A stretch of 64,000 nt of DNA, from the NCBI RefSeq assembly GCF_026427715.1, contig NZ_CP107559.1, positions 124,001 to 188,000 on the forward strand, read 5' to 3'. The notes beneath the pieces were generated by a model. That model worked only from the letters and a program-made list of their open reading frames with translations. It did no database searches and was not told the DNA's origin. Positions 53,938 through 63,527 of this stretch are shown here, one piece after another. This stretch comes from Methylocystis sp. MJC1 (GTDB lineage Bacteria; Pseudomonadota; Alphaproteobacteria; Rhizobiales; Beijerinckiaceae). Numbering within the stretch: the first letter of the stretch is position 1; each line of letters opens with the position of its first letter. A program made the position numbers and the translations under genes.

Positions 53938-54588
53938 TCAGCTCGTCAGACATGTATTCAACGCCCTCGTCGGCTGCCCCGACGCGGCGCTGCGGCGAAA
54001 GATCAGACTTAGATTATTCGCCGGCATTTCCACAATCTCGGGTCTTTCGAAGCCTGCCTGGCGGCCAAGGTCGGCCACCGTTTCGAGATCACGAACGCCC
54101 CATGAGGGATTTTGAGCGCAAAGGCCCGCGTCGAATTCAGCATTGCTCGACGCGGTATGCGCGCCGCCCCGCTTATAGGGGCCATAAAGATAGAGCGGCG
54201 CCCCTACCGGCAGAATCGCTCCTGCGTTGTCGAACAAGCCCTCGGTCGCCGCCCATGGCGAAATATGGACCATGTTGATGCAGATGACGGCGTCGGCCCG
54301 CTCGATTGGCCAGGGCGCGCTCGCCGCATCCAGAGCGAGCGGCGCCCGCACATTCTTGACGCCGGAGGATGCGATCCACACCGCGACGCTCGCGCGGGCC
54401 TCTGGGCTGGGGTCCGATGGCGCGAATGTCAGGTTTGTCAGCCGGGCCGCGAAATGAACGACATGTTCGCCGGAACCGCTCGCGACCTCCAACACGAGGC
54501 CCTGTTTTGGTAGTACCGCGGACAAGACATCCAGGATGGGCTTTCGGTTGCGGGCCGCCGCGGCCGAGAAGAGGCGATTGTCGCTCAT
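53938..54588 (-). CDS. DUF938 family SAM-dependent methyltransferase
   Basis: A 216-residue protein with AAARNRKPILDVLSAVLP at the start, the SAM-binding VLEVASGSGEHVVHFA and the family segment INMVHISPWAATEGL. These are hallmarks of DUF938, predicted methyltransferases of unknown substrate. The ATG at 54588 gives the conserved start; the longer frame reads back through the upstream gene. It lies five bases after the DUF188 gene. Confidence 0.88.
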   Translation of the reverse strand: MSDNRLFSAAAARNRKPILDVLSAVLPKQGLVLEVASGSGEHVVHFAARLTNLTFAPSDPSPEARASVAVWIASSGVKNVRAPLALDAASAPWPIERADAVICINMVHISPWAATEGLFDNAGAILPVGAPLYLYGPYKRGGAHTASSNAEFDAGLCAQNPSWGVRDLETVADLGRQAGFERPEIVEMPANNLSLIFRRSAASGQPTRALNTCLTS

Positions 54589-54592
54589 GCGC

Positions 54593-55066
54593 TTATCCAG
54601 ATTCCATTGACGAACGTTTCCTTCTTTCGCGGGCGATCGTTTGATCCAGGGCTTGAAGGAACCGGGAACGGTTTGTCGAGGAAAATGGGGGCGGACCGCT
54701 GGTCCTCTCGCCCGTCGAGCGGATGTGCTCCATGAGAGAGCGCTGTGCGAGAGCCAAGCCGATCGAATCCTCTGTAAAGGCGCGCCCATAGGGCGCAATC
54801 GCGTGCGCCTCTTTAGCCAGCACCCTCGCGGCCAGGGGGATATCACTCGTGACGACCACATCGCCGGCAACGACATGTTCCGTGATCCAGTTATCGACGA
54901 CGTCCGCGCCGGCGTCCACGATTGCCCTCACAATCAGAGGCGATGTGGGGATTTGCATGAAGCTGTTAGAAACCACGAAAGTCTGCAGTCCGTAGCGGAC
55001 GGCGATCTTGTAGGTCTCCTCCTTCACAGGGCAGGCGTCGGCGTCGATGTAAATCTTAATGGTCAT
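54593..55066 (-). CDS. YaiI/YqxD family protein (DUF188)
   Basis: A 157-residue protein: IKIYIDADACPVKEE at the start, VVTSDIPLAARVLAKEA and GRAFTEDSIGLALAQR in the middle. The acidic residues fit a PIN-like nuclease fold, but the function is unproven. The ATG at 55066 gives the conserved N terminus. It is the first gene of a three-gene minus-strand operon. Confidence 0.9.
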   Translation of the reverse strand: MTIKIYIDADACPVKEETYKIAVRYGLQTFVVSNSFMQIPTSPLIVRAIVDAGADVVDNWITEHVVAGDVVVTSDIPLAARVLAKEAHAIAPYGRAFTEDSIGLALAQRSLMEHIRSTGERTSGPPPFSSTNRSRFLQALDQTIARERRKRSSMESG

Positions 55067-55431
55067 CAAGCATGATAGCACCTCGACGACGACTTTCGCC
55101 AACGCAAGCGCGTTGTTCCGGTTTCCGCCGATATCGGCGGTCTTTGGGTTGCGAGGGAATAAGAAACGCCGCTTTCAATGCTTTTAGCTTCGGCGTGCTC
55201 TGTGCTCCCCCTTGGTGACGCGAGATAATCTTCCACAGCTCCGGTCGGGCTACGCACTCCCTCCGTCACGCCGATAACGGCACAAAATGCATGCCCAAAG
55301 AGGGGGCCCTCTTCGGCGCCGATCTGGGGTCCCGTCCAATGCTGATTGACATCCTATCTCCGGCTTGGTGCCCATAAAACCTATTGCGAGGATGGGCAGC
55401 AAGAAGCCAAGCACAAAATTCTGACCAGCCT
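55067..55431. other. Intergenic region with a perfect palindrome
   Basis: 365 bases without a supported gene. CCGCCGATATCGGCGG (55125-55140) is a perfect 16-bp palindrome upstream of the DUF188 gene; its role is unknown. The rest shows no recognisable feature. Confidence 0.4.
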
Positions 55432-56529
55432 TTACGCGTTCAGGCGGCTTTGCGGATCGTTTGGCGAGGCCCGCAGGCGCGTCGCAAACCAAGCGGTCGC
55501 CGTCACAGCCCAAGCCGTAAGCGCGATCCACGCGAAACCTGCCGCCGCGCTTTTCAGGAGAGGCAGCCCCGTCACCAGCCCGAGACGAAAAGTGGCCACC
55601 GAATACATCCCCAGGGGGAACACCAGACTCCAGAGCGCTTGAGTATAAAAGAATGGCGCAATGGCAATCGCGTACTTCCAAAAGCTTAAAAGCATCAAGA
55701 GCGGGATCAGCCAGGTCGCCCACGCCCAAGTGAAGAAAGTCGCAGCCTCGATGAGGGGCCGTAGCGAATGCAAGAGCGGCAGCGCAGGGCTTCCACACAG
55801 AAGCAGCGTCGAGCCAGCATTGGCGCAGATCGCCGCCGCTCCCATGGTCACCCAAATGGCTGGGGTCACATCGTCTCGATCAACGGGAAAAAAGAAAAAG
55901 CGGTAAGAGAAAAGCGTGATGAAGATTGCGTACAGCGCGAGGCCGATCCCCCACAGCGCATGAAGCGGCAGGAAAACAAGCGCGCTCAATTCCTCGTTTG
56001 CTGACGTGGCCAACGCTCCAAGGATTACAACTGACTCAGTCGCGACGATGGCGAGTAGCCAGCCGCCCCGAATAATATCGGCGGCTTCGGCCTCGGCGGG
56101 TAGACTAAGCACGCAAAAGCTGAGGTAAATGAGCGTTAGCCAAAGGCCCGAGTCGGCGACCCAGAACCAAAGAGCCGCTTCGCCAAAACCCCGCAAAGCG
56201 CCGCCCGCGCCGATGACGTTGGCGCCGGCAATAAGTGCGAAAAAGCCAAAGACGCGGCGCCGGTCGGTCAAATTGGCCCATACGACGCGTGGGAAACAGA
56301 AAATCCGAAGAAGGAAGATGGCGAGCAAGCACAGAAAGGTAGTGACATTCGTCGCAAAGAGCCCGCTCGCTAATAGCTTCTGATCAGATAAGGCCAGGGC
56401 GTCCGAGACAATTCCTGTCGCCATCACAAAGGTAAAGCAGCTCGGTTCAAGCCTCTCTATCCAGGCGAGGGGTCCACGGCGCGGTGGAAACGACTTCCCA
56501 TCCTTAAATTCCGGCATCAGCGTATCCAT
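55432..56529 (-). CDS. TDT/SLAC1-TehA family membrane channel or carrier
   Basis: A 365-residue polytopic protein with about ten hydrophobic segments. The opening LEPSCFTFVMATGIVSDAL and the WAWATWLIPLLMLLSFWKY region match the tellurite-resistance/dicarboxylate transporter family, which includes TehA, Mae1 and the plant anion channel SLAC1. It probably conducts small anions; the substrate cannot be named. The ATG at 56529 is chosen; an ATG 12 bases later is possible. The gene stands alone, divergent from nsrR. Confidence 0.82.
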   Translation of the reverse strand: MDTLMPEFKDGKSFPPRRGPLAWIERLEPSCFTFVMATGIVSDALALSDQKLLASGLFATNVTTFLCLLAIFLLRIFCFPRVVWANLTDRRRVFGFFALIAGANVIGAGGALRGFGEAALWFWVADSGLWLTLIYLSFCVLSLPAEAEAADIIRGGWLLAIVATESVVILGALATSANEELSALVFLPLHALWGIGLALYAIFITLFSYRFFFFPVDRDDVTPAIWVTMGAAAICANAGSTLLLCGSPALPLLHSLRPLIEAATFFTWAWATWLIPLLMLLSFWKYAIAIAPFFYTQALWSLVFPLGMYSVATFRLGLVTGLPLLKSAAAGFAWIALTAWAVTATAWFATRLRASPNDPQSRLNA

Positions 56530-56878
56530 GACCCGCGCACAAACCGGCGTTTCGCAGCCGGCGATGAATAGATCGGAATGAACCTGCGCCCGGGAGCGGC
56601 TGGACCGGTCACCGGAACGTCGCATGCCACGTCAGGAGGCTTTCTGCTTGGCTGCTTGGCGACGACCTGCCGTGGGCAGGCGCCCTGCGGTAGGAGGCGT
56701 TGATGATTTTCCCGTCACCTAGGGCGTTCGTACAGCGTCAGCATTCCCCTCCCCTAAAGAGGCATCCATGATACTTCTTTTAGAGACCAATCGTTTCTAT
56801 TTCAATCGGGGGATTTCTGACATTACAGCGGGCTATCCCCGGATTTCAGAATTTCAAATACCGTGTTAATCTTTGGCT
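56530..56878. other. Divergent intergenic region between the TDT gene and nsrR
   Basis: 349 bases without an ORF of note. The half next to nsrR is AT-rich and should contain its promoter. ATTTCAAATACCG, close to the start, weakly resembles NsrR half-sites. No FNR box (TTGAT-N4-ATCAA) was found. Confidence 0.35.
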
Positions 56879-57310
56879 ATGCGCCTAACCACATTCACTG
56901 ATTATGGGCTACGCGCCCTCATCCTGCTCGCCGACCGCAGGCCCGACGTCCTGAGCGCGGCTACGATTGCCGACCATTTCGAGGTCTCGCGACACCACAT
57001 GGCGAAGGTGCTCCAGGAGCTTGCCGCCGCCGGATTTGTCGAGGGCATCCGCGGCGCGCAGGGTGGCGTTCGATTGGCTCGGGACCCACGGGACATTCGT
57101 ATCGGCGACGTTATCCGCACGCTCGACAATCAGCCGCTGGTCGAATGTTTTAGCACGCAAGGCAGCAACTGCGCGCTTTTGCCGCGATGCCGGCTCAAAG
57201 GAATGTTGGCGCGCGCCGAGCAGGGCTTTTTGAGGGAACTCGACCGATTCACATTGCATGACTGCCTCGATAAAGCGCCCTCCGTTACCGCCCTCGATCT
57301 GTCGCTTTGA
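56879..57310 (+). CDS. nsrR: NsrR-like Rrf2 regulator, NO sensor
   Basis: A 143-residue Rrf2 protein. MRLTTFTDYGLRALILLADR is the classic NsrR start, followed by a winged helix (EVSRHHMAKVLQELAAAGFV). Cys90, Cys98 and Cys104 bind the Fe-S cluster that reacts with NO. The ATG at 56879 is preferred over a TTG six bases earlier. It lies 110 bases upstream of hcp and probably represses it until NO appears. Confidence 0.9.
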   Translation: MRLTTFTDYGLRALILLADRRPDVLSAATIADHFEVSRHHMAKVLQELAAAGFVEGIRGAQGGVRLARDPRDIRIGDVIRTLDNQPLVECFSTQGSNCALLPRCRLKGMLARAEQGFLRELDRFTLHDCLDKAPSVTALDLSL

Positions 57311-57368
57311 AGAAAAGCTTGCCCTGCGACGGCGCGGCAGCTTGACTCCTTCCCTATTAATTACGCAT

Positions 57369-57386
57369 TCTAGATACCTATTTAGA
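57369..57386. promoter_or_regulatory. Possible NsrR operator upstream of hcp
   Basis: TCTAGATACCTATTTAGA, an imperfect palindrome (7 of 9 paired positions) in an AT-rich stretch about 35 bases before the hcp start. It has the spacing and AT bias of Rrf2/NsrR sites; the assignment is tentative. Confidence 0.4.
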
Positions 57387-57420
57387 CGCCAAAACCGGCG
57401 TCGGGAGGCAGGAGAGGCGC

Positions 57421-59085
57421 ATGTTCTGTTATCAATGCGAGCAGACGTACCGGTCGGATGAAGGCGCTGGCTGCGCGGGTGCAAAAGGCATGTGCGGAAA
57501 GGACGCGGCGACCGCGGATCTGCAGGACATCTTGCTTTATGTCTGCGAGGGGATCGGCCAATATCTGCATCGGGCGCGCGGATTGGGGGCAAGGGACATC
57601 GAGGCTGATCGCTTCATCCTCTTCGCCTTTTTCACCACGCTGACGAACGTCAATTTCAATTCCATGAAATTCGTCGAACTGATCCAACAGGCCTCCCTCA
57701 CACGCGATCGGGCGAAGGCCCTCTACGAAAAGGCGTCATTCGCTGCCTGCAAATATCCTGAGACGCTCTCTGGGGCGGCCGCTTTTGTGCCGGCCAAGGA
57801 CATGAGCAGTCTTCTCGCCCAGGCTTCGGAGGCGGCCGTGAGGAAGGGCGCGGAGGTCTTCGGCGAAGACATCGTCGGCCTGCGCTCGCTCATCCTTTAT
57901 GGTCTCAAGGGCATCTGCGCCTATGCCTATCATGCGCGAGTCCTTGGGCAAGAGCGCGACGCCATCTATGAGGCGATCGAACACGCCCTCGATGTCCTCG
58001 CCAGACGGGAGAGCGATATTTCGGCCCTCCTTGACGAAGCTCTTTCGATCGGCCGCGCCAATTTCATCGCCATGGAGGCGCTCGACGCCGCCAACACAGG
58101 GACATTTGGCGCGCCTGCGCCCACAAGTGTCCGCGTGACGCCGATCAAGGGCAAGGCCATTCTCGTCTCTGGTCACGACCTGAAGGACTTGCACGCGATC
58201 CTCGAGGCGACGAAGGACAAGGGGATCAATGTCTACACCCATGGCGAGCTGCTGCCGGCCCACTCCTATCCGAAGCTGAAGGCATATCTGCATCTCGTCG
58301 GCAATTACGGCGGAGCCTGGCAGGATCAGCAGAAGGAATTCGCCGAATTCCCAGGTCCGGTCGTCATGACTTCCAATTGCTTAATCGAGCCGCAGCCCCG
58401 TTATCGCGGACGCATCTTCACAGCGGGGCCAGTGGGCTGGGCGGGCGTCCGCCACATCGCCAACGAAGACTTTTCGATTGTCGTGCAGGCCGCCCAGGCC
58501 CTGCCTGGCTTTGCCGAGGACGCGCCCGTGAAGACGATTACCATTGGATTTGGCCGCGATACCGTGCTCGGGGTCGCGGATAAGGTGATCGACGCGGTGA
58601 AGGCCGGCGCCATCCGTCACTTCTTCCTCATCGGCGGCTGTGACGGCGCGGCTCCAGGGCGCAACTACTACAGTGAATTCGCCGACGAGGCCCCGAAGGA
58701 CACGGTAATTCTGACGATAGGCTGCGGCAAATACCGTTTCAATAAACACGACTTGGGGACCATCGGTGGGCTGCCGCGCCTTCTCGACATGGGCCAATGC
58801 AACGACGCCTATTCGGCTCTTATCGTCGCGACAAAATTGGCGGAGGCCTTTGGCGTAGGCGTCAACGAACTGCCCTTATCCTTGATCGTCTCTTGGTTCG
58901 AGCAGAAAGCAGCCGCGGTGTTGCTGACTCTGCTGGCGCTCGGCGTGCGCAATGTGCGGCTGGGTCCGACGCTGCCGGCATTCCTCACCCCCGCGCTTGT
59001 CGATGTGCTGGTGGAGAAATTCGGCATTCAGCCGGTCGGCGAGGCCAAGGCCGATATTGAAGCGTCTTTGAGCCGCGCCGCTTAA
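57421..59085 (+). CDS. hcp: Hybrid cluster protein (hydroxylamine reductase / NO reductase)
   Basis: A 554-residue Hcp. The N-terminal cysteines C3, C6, C18 and C25 have the spacing of class II Hcp proteins (C-x2-C-x11-C-x6-C), which carry a [2Fe-2S] cluster. Hybrid-cluster ligands appear in [31 protein letters not shown] and the QCNDAYSA region. It removes NO or hydroxylamine in the cytoplasm. AGGCAGGAGAGGC precedes the ATG. It forms a unit with nsrR and the following reductase. Confidence 0.95.
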   Translation: MFCYQCEQTYRSDEGAGCAGAKGMCGKDAATADLQDILLYVCEGIGQYLHRARGLGARDIEADRFILFAFFTTLTNVNFNSMKFVELIQQASLTRDRAKALYEKASFAACKYPETLSGAAAFVPAKDMSSLLAQASEAAVRKGAEVFGEDIVGLRSLILYGLKGICAYAYHARVLGQERDAIYEAIEHALDVLARRESDISALLDEALSIGRANFIAMEALDAANTGTFGAPAPTSVRVTPIKGKAILVSGHDLKDLHAILEATKDKGINVYTHGELLPAHSYPKLKAYLHLVGNYGGAWQDQQKEFAEFPGPVVMTSNCLIEPQPRYRGRIFTAGPVGWAGVRHIANEDFSIVVQAAQALPGFAEDAPVKTITIGFGRDTVLGVADKVIDAVKAGAIRHFFLIGGCDGAAPGRNYYSEFADEAPKDTVILTIGCGKYRFNKHDLGTIGGLPRLLDMGQCNDAYSALIVATKLAEAFGVGVNELPLSLIVSWFEQKAAAVLLTLLALGVRNVRLGPTLPAFLTPALVDVLVEKFGIQPVGEAKADIEASLSRAA

Positions 59086-59096
59086 TGCTCCTCATC

Positions 59097-59122
59097 ACGG
59101 ACGCCCGCGATCGGGCGTCCGT
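59097..59122 (+). terminator. Perfect hairpin between hcp and its reductase gene
   Basis: ACGGACGCCC-GCGATC-GGGCGTCCGT, a 10-bp perfect stem with a six-base loop in the 55-base gap. There is no U-run, so it may attenuate read-through or protect the hcp message rather than stop transcription. Confidence 0.45.
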
Positions 59123-59140
59123 CTCGCGACGGAAACCCGC

Positions 59141-60169
59141 ATGTTCAAAGTCAGCCTAATTACGCGCGATGGCGCGGCGATCACCTTCGACGCCGAGCCT
59201 TCGGAAACCTTGCTCGACGCCGCAGAGCGCTCCAGCATCTACCTCCCATCTTCTTGTCGGGAGGGCGGTTGCGGCGCCTGCCGTGTTGGCCGAGATCACG
59301 GCGACGTCGAACTCCTGCCTTACAGCGGTTCGGCGCTGAGCGATGTGGAGCGGGATTCCGGCGATATTCTCCTCTGCCGCGCCCAGGCGCGAAGCGACCT
59401 CGCCTTGCACGCGCCTTTTGACCAAGCGGCAGTGGGATACGCGCCGATTCCAGAGAGACGAGCGGTCATTTCCGAGATCGCGCCCGCCGGATCGGGCGCA
59501 GTGCGCCTTGTTCTGCAATATGAGGACAATGCAGCTTTCGGCCGCGCCGCCCAGTTTACCGCCGGACAGTTTGTCGAGCTTTCGTTACCCGACGGTGCTG
59601 CGAAGCGCTCCTATTCTCTCGCCAATACGCCCAACTGGGACGGGACGCTCGAGTTTTATATCCGACTTCAGCCAAACGGCGCCTTCTCAAGCTATTTGAA
59701 GGACAGAGCTGCGCTTGGCGATACTCTGCTTGTCCGCGGGCCGCAGGGCCAGTTTACCGCTGATGAAGCGAGCGCAGCGGAACGCTGGTTTGTCGCGGGC
59801 GGCACCGGCCTTGCTCCGGCGCTCTCCATGCTCCGTCAAATGGCGGAGTTCGGTGATGGACGCGGCTGCCGTCTGTTCTTTGGCGTTAACCGGGTCGACG
59901 AGCTTTTCGCTTTGGATGTCATCGAAGACCTCAAAAAAGCGCTGCCCCAGCTAATCGTCACCACATGCGTCTGGAAACCTGAGGCGCAGTGGGAGGGTTT
60001 TGTGGGCACGCCCGCCCAGGCGCTCACCCACGCGCTTACGGGAGTAGCAGAACTGCCGGATATCTATGTTTGCGGTCCGCCGCCGCTTATCGCGGCGACT
60101 GAGAGCGCTGCCTTGGCGGCTAACGTCGCTCACACGCGTATCTTCAGCGAGAGGTTCACCCCCGCCTGA
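59141..60169 (+). CDS. hcr: NADH oxidoreductase, MmoC-like; probable Hcp reductase
   Basis: A 342-residue three-domain flavoprotein. The N-terminal plant-type [2Fe-2S] ferredoxin uses Cys39, 44, 47 and 79 (CREGGCGAC...LLC). The FAD domain has KRSYSLANTPNW and the NAD domain VAGGTGLAPALSMLRQM and DIYVCGPPPLI. Domain order and length match MmoC, the reductase of soluble methane monooxygenase, and benzoate-dioxygenase reductases; E. coli Hcr instead has its ferredoxin at the C terminus. Position just after hcp suggests it reduces Hcp. The gene name is by role, not orthology. Confidence 0.8.
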   Translation: MFKVSLITRDGAAITFDAEPSETLLDAAERSSIYLPSSCREGGCGACRVGRDHGDVELLPYSGSALSDVERDSGDILLCRAQARSDLALHAPFDQAAVGYAPIPERRAVISEIAPAGSGAVRLVLQYEDNAAFGRAAQFTAGQFVELSLPDGAAKRSYSLANTPNWDGTLEFYIRLQPNGAFSSYLKDRAALGDTLLVRGPQGQFTADEASAAERWFVAGGTGLAPALSMLRQMAEFGDGRGCRLFFGVNRVDELFALDVIEDLKKALPQLIVTTCVWKPEAQWEGFVGTPAQALTHALTGVAELPDIYVCGPPPLIAATESAALAANVAHTRIFSERFTPA

Positions 60170-60214
60170 ACGAAGCGCTAGCCAAACTCTCGGCTCAACC
60201 AAGAGCCCAGCAGC

Positions 60215-61936
60215 TCAAGCCGCGCCTTTGGCGTCTGCCAGAGGCAGAGTGAAGCTAAAGACCGCTCCGCCTTCCGGATTCGCCTCCGCCCATAAGCGGC
60301 CGTGGTGCGCTTCGATGATCGATCGGGAAATCGACAGTCCAACGCCCATTCCGGTTGCCTTTGTCGTTTTGAAGGGTTCGAACAACGTTTCTTGGATTTG
60401 CGCCGGCAACCCGGGTCCTGTGTCGCACACGTCTGTTCGGACCATGCCTGCATCCGTCGTTGATATCGACAGAGTGAGCTTGCGCTCCGGGGCTTCCCGC
60501 ATCGCCTCGATCGCATTGCGAACCAGATTGACGAGAACCTGTTGGATCTGAATCTTGTCGGCAAGCACGCGGTCGTCGAGGGCGTCCACACGGAAGCTGG
60601 CTTCGACGCCGGTAAGCCCCCCTGCCGAAACCGCATCATAAGCGTCTCTAACCAGTTCGTGCATGCTTTGAAGGCTTACGTCCGGTTCGCCACGAATTGC
60701 GAAAGCCCTCATGCCGCTGACAACCGCTCCCGCGCGCGCCACTTGCTCGGAGGCCTTATTCAAGGCGTCCGCGACGTTGAGGGGCTTGAAAAGCGATCGT
60801 CCAAGAAGCCTCTGAGCAGCGCTGAGATAAGCTGCGATTGCGGTCAGCGGCTGGTTGATCTCATGCGACAGAGCCGCCGCCATCCCTCCCATCGCATCCA
60901 ACCGATCGGCCCGCAGCTTCCGCATTCGGGCCTCGGTTTCCACCCTCTCGGTCAAGTCGCGCACGACGATCACGAAGAGGCGCTGATCGCGGTCAACAGT
61001 TTCCGTGACGGCGCACTCGAGCGGGAACACGAGGCCGTCCTTCCGGCGCCCCTGAGTCTCGTGGACCACCGCGCCGGCGCCTTGACCCGCGTCCTGCGGA
61101 CAATCGCCCAGGGGGACGAAACGGCTTTGTTGGGGAGACAGAACGCCGACGTTCTCGCCAATGAGATCGTAGGGCGCGTAACCAAACATTCGCGTCACAG
61201 CTGGATTTACGGAGAGGATGTTTCCCGAAGCATCCGTCGTGATGATGCCGTCGCAGACGCCTCCGATCGTGGCGCGCAGCCGCGCCTCGCTCTCTCGCAG
61301 CCCCTGCTCGATCCGCTGCCGAGAAAAGCTTTTCGACGCCTTCCAGCCGTCGCCCTCCTTGGTGAGAGCGAAGTCATGGGTGGCGATGACGTCGAAAATC
61401 TCGCTCATGCTCCACTTCTCGAGCGGGTAGGTGCAAAGGGCGAGGATGCGTTTCGAGCCGACGATGCGGTCTATGGCGGCCTCGTAGCGGACGAAGTCCG
61501 CCCAATCGTCGCGCGCAAGCGAGAAGGTGCTCGCAGTGACGCGCATGCCGTCAAACCCGCGATCGAGCGCTGTAACCAACTTGCCCGCCACTTTTTCCAA
61601 GGCGCGGTCAGGGTCAAATCGTTCGCCGTACCAATCGTCAAAGTCGACGATCTCAATCTGGCCGCTGGCCAAATATCCATCAAGTTCTGGCACAAGCTCG
61701 CGCAAGGCGGCCTCCGCCTCGACCGCTCTCAACGATTCTGACGTGATCCACACGCAAAATTCATTTGCCGCCAGCCCGTGCGCGAGATAAGGCGCGACTG
61801 TCTCCAGAAGCTCGGGGGCGGTGTCGTATAGCAGGCAGAAATGCGTGCCCCATGGCGCATCGCCTACTGCGCTGAGCCCGGTCTTCCGCGGCAGTTCTTG
61901 AACTGCATCCTGAGTCGAAAGGTCATTCATCCGCAT
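60215..61936 (-). CDS. MEDS-PAS sensor histidine kinase
   Basis: A soluble kinase of about 573 residues, with no membrane segments. The N-terminal MEDS (DcmR-type sensory) domain reads WGTHFCLLYDTAPELLETVA. A PAS domain (GGVCDGIITTDASGNILSVN) with a PAC-like end follows. Then come a FixL-type HisKA domain with AALSHEINQPLTAIAAYLSA and an ATPase domain (LVNLVRNAIEAM, GMGVGLSISRSIIEAHHGRL). MEDS domains occur in regulators of C1 and chlorinated-methane use. No response regulator is adjacent. The ATG at 61936 is chosen among several close starts. Confidence 0.88.
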   Translation of the reverse strand: MRMNDLSTQDAVQELPRKTGLSAVGDAPWGTHFCLLYDTAPELLETVAPYLAHGLAANEFCVWITSESLRAVEAEAALRELVPELDGYLASGQIEIVDFDDWYGERFDPDRALEKVAGKLVTALDRGFDGMRVTASTFSLARDDWADFVRYEAAIDRIVGSKRILALCTYPLEKWSMSEIFDVIATHDFALTKEGDGWKASKSFSRQRIEQGLRESEARLRATIGGVCDGIITTDASGNILSVNPAVTRMFGYAPYDLIGENVGVLSPQQSRFVPLGDCPQDAGQGAGAVVHETQGRRKDGLVFPLECAVTETVDRDQRLFVIVVRDLTERVETEARMRKLRADRLDAMGGMAAALSHEINQPLTAIAAYLSAAQRLLGRSLFKPLNVADALNKASEQVARAGAVVSGMRAFAIRGEPDVSLQSMHELVRDAYDAVSAGGLTGVEASFRVDALDDRVLADKIQIQQVLVNLVRNAIEAMREAPERKLTLSISTTDAGMVRTDVCDTGPGLPAQIQETLFEPFKTTKATGMGVGLSISRSIIEAHHGRLWAEANPEGGAVFSFTLPLADAKGAA

Positions 61937-62240
61937 AGCTACGCTTACTCTGAAGCAACGCTCGTTTCTCGCCATCCCCTTCGATCCCATAGCGAAGAAG
62001 ACTTATGGAAATTAAAATCACTATACCAGATACCCATATCAATGCGACAGCCTGACGCGGAGATAGACCTCGAGCGTGAAGGCAAGTGGTATCAAGGGCG
62101 CCCCTGAGTCGTCTTGCCAATTCGCCTCGCCTGAGCAGAAGCTTAGCGTGTGGCCTCTGACTCGACATCCGCGGCACGTGGGGGGTAACGGCCCCACAAG
62201 GGCCAGCTCTGGCGTCGCCGCGGTCGCATCGTCGCTTGCC
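61937..62240. other. Intergenic region between kinase and PLP-enzyme genes
   Basis: 304 bases upstream of the kinase. It is AT-rich near 62000-62045, where the kinase promoter is likely. No hairpin or operator was recognised. Confidence 0.35.
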
Positions 62241-63527
62241 CTACGCGCTCATAGAAAAGGCTTGGTCAAGGTCCGCGATTAGATCGTCAACGTGCTCAAT
62301 TCCGATCGACACGCGGATCAATGAAGGCGTTATGCCGATTTCTTTGCGCCCCTCCGCTGTGAGCCCAGAATGAACGGTCGTCGCAGGGTGACAGATTAAG
62401 GATTCAGTTCCCCCGAGGCTGACAGCCAGCTTGAAGAGCTCGAGTCGATTCAGGAAGGCGAAAGCCTCAGCCTGTCCGCCCGCGATTTCGAACGAGAAGG
62501 TCGAACCGCCCGAAACTGATTGGCGCTCCATCAGAAGCCGAGTCGGGTGATCGGCTGGCAGCAACGCAGGAAAATGGACGCGCTCGACTTTTGGGTGTTT
62601 GGAAAGAAACTTAGCGACAACGACGGCATTGCTTGCCGCCCGCTCCATTCGCAGGGACAGAGTTTCCAGCGAGCGCGTCAGCATCCAGCAGGAATGTGGA
62701 TCGAGTTGCGTGCCGATCGCGCTGCGCATAGCCCGAATTGGCTTCAGCTCCATCGACGAGCCGACAATTGCTCCGCCAATGAGGTCGCTATGGCCCCCGA
62801 CATATTTCGTGAGCGAATAAAGTGACATATCTGCGCCATGTCGAAGGGGTGACTGAAAAACAGGGCCCAGCAGAGTGTTGTCGCAGCAGACCAGGGGGCG
62901 GGATCCCTGGCGACGCGCGATGTCCTCCGAAATGGCGCGCACAAGAGATATATCCACAAGGCTGTTCATCGGGTTCGACGGCGTCTCGATGAAGATCATA
63001 GCGATCCGCGCATTGCGGCCGGCTTGTTCGGCGGCGGCCCGAATGTTTTGCTCGTTCATTCCGTCTGTAAATCCAACTCCCTTGATTCCGAAAGGAGCGA
63101 GGGTTCTGCTGATGAGAACCTCGGTTCCGCCATAGAGTGGACGGCTATGCAGAATGACCTCTCCGGGCTGTGCGTAAGCAAGGATCGCAGTGGTGATTGC
63201 CGCCATGCCTGAGGCGAAGACGAGAGCGCTCTCGGCGTTTTCATGAATTGCCAGCCGATCCTCAACGATTTCTAAGTTCGGATGGTTGAAGCGAGAGTAG
63301 ACGAGGCCGGGTTGCCTCTCGGGCGGAGCCGTTTGTCGCCCGGCCATATAGTCAAAAAAGTCGCGCCCCTGCTCCGCTGTTTGGAAAACGAAGGTGGACG
63401 TTAGAAATACGGGTGGCTTGACAGATCCCTCCGAGAGAGCAGGATCATAGCCGTAGCCGAGCATCAACGTCTCTGGTTCCAGCGCGCGCTGGCCAATTTT
63501 CGTCTTGTGGTAGCGAACCGGATCCAT
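62241..63527 (-). CDS. Cystathionine gamma-synthase family PLP enzyme
   Basis: A 428-residue PLP-dependent enzyme of sulfur amino-acid metabolism. The cofactor lysine is Lys241 in SLYSLTKYVGGHSDLIGG. Other family parts are YSRFNHPNLEIVEDRLA, FASGMAAITTAILAYA, ETPSNP and SLGGTESLICHPATTVHSG. It could be a methionine gamma-lyase, cystathionine gamma-synthase or O-acylhomoserine sulfhydrylase; sequence alone does not decide. It is a single gene, with no SAM or other riboswitch obvious in the sequence before it. Confidence 0.88.
   Translation of the reverse strand: MDPVRYHKTKIGQRALEPETLMLGYGYDPALSEGSVKPPVFLTSTFVFQTAEQGRDFFDYMAGRQTAPPERQPGLVYSRFNHPNLEIVEDRLAIHENAESALVFASGMAAITTAILAYAQPGEVILHSRPLYGGTEVLISRTLAPFGIKGVGFTDGMNEQNIRAAAEQAGRNARIAMIFIETPSNPMNSLVDISLVRAISEDIARRQGSRPLVCCDNTLLGPVFQSPLRHGADMSLYSLTKYVGGHSDLIGGAIVGSSMELKPIRAMRSAIGTQLDPHSCWMLTRSLETLSLRMERAASNAVVVAKFLSKHPKVERVHFPALLPADHPTRLLMERQSVSGGSTFSFEIAGGQAEAFAFLNRLELFKLAVSLGGTESLICHPATTVHSGLTAEGRKEIGITPSLIRVSIGIEHVDDLIADLDQAFSMSA

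Noticed and set aside
56530..57420. FNR or NorR sites ahead of nsrR and hcp
   Set aside because: No TTGAT-N4-ATCAA or NorR-type triplet was found, and no -24/-12 promoter.
60542..61741. 399-codon plus-strand ORF over the histidine kinase
   Set aside because: The kinase on the other strand has clear MEDS, PAS and kinase motifs; this frame has none.
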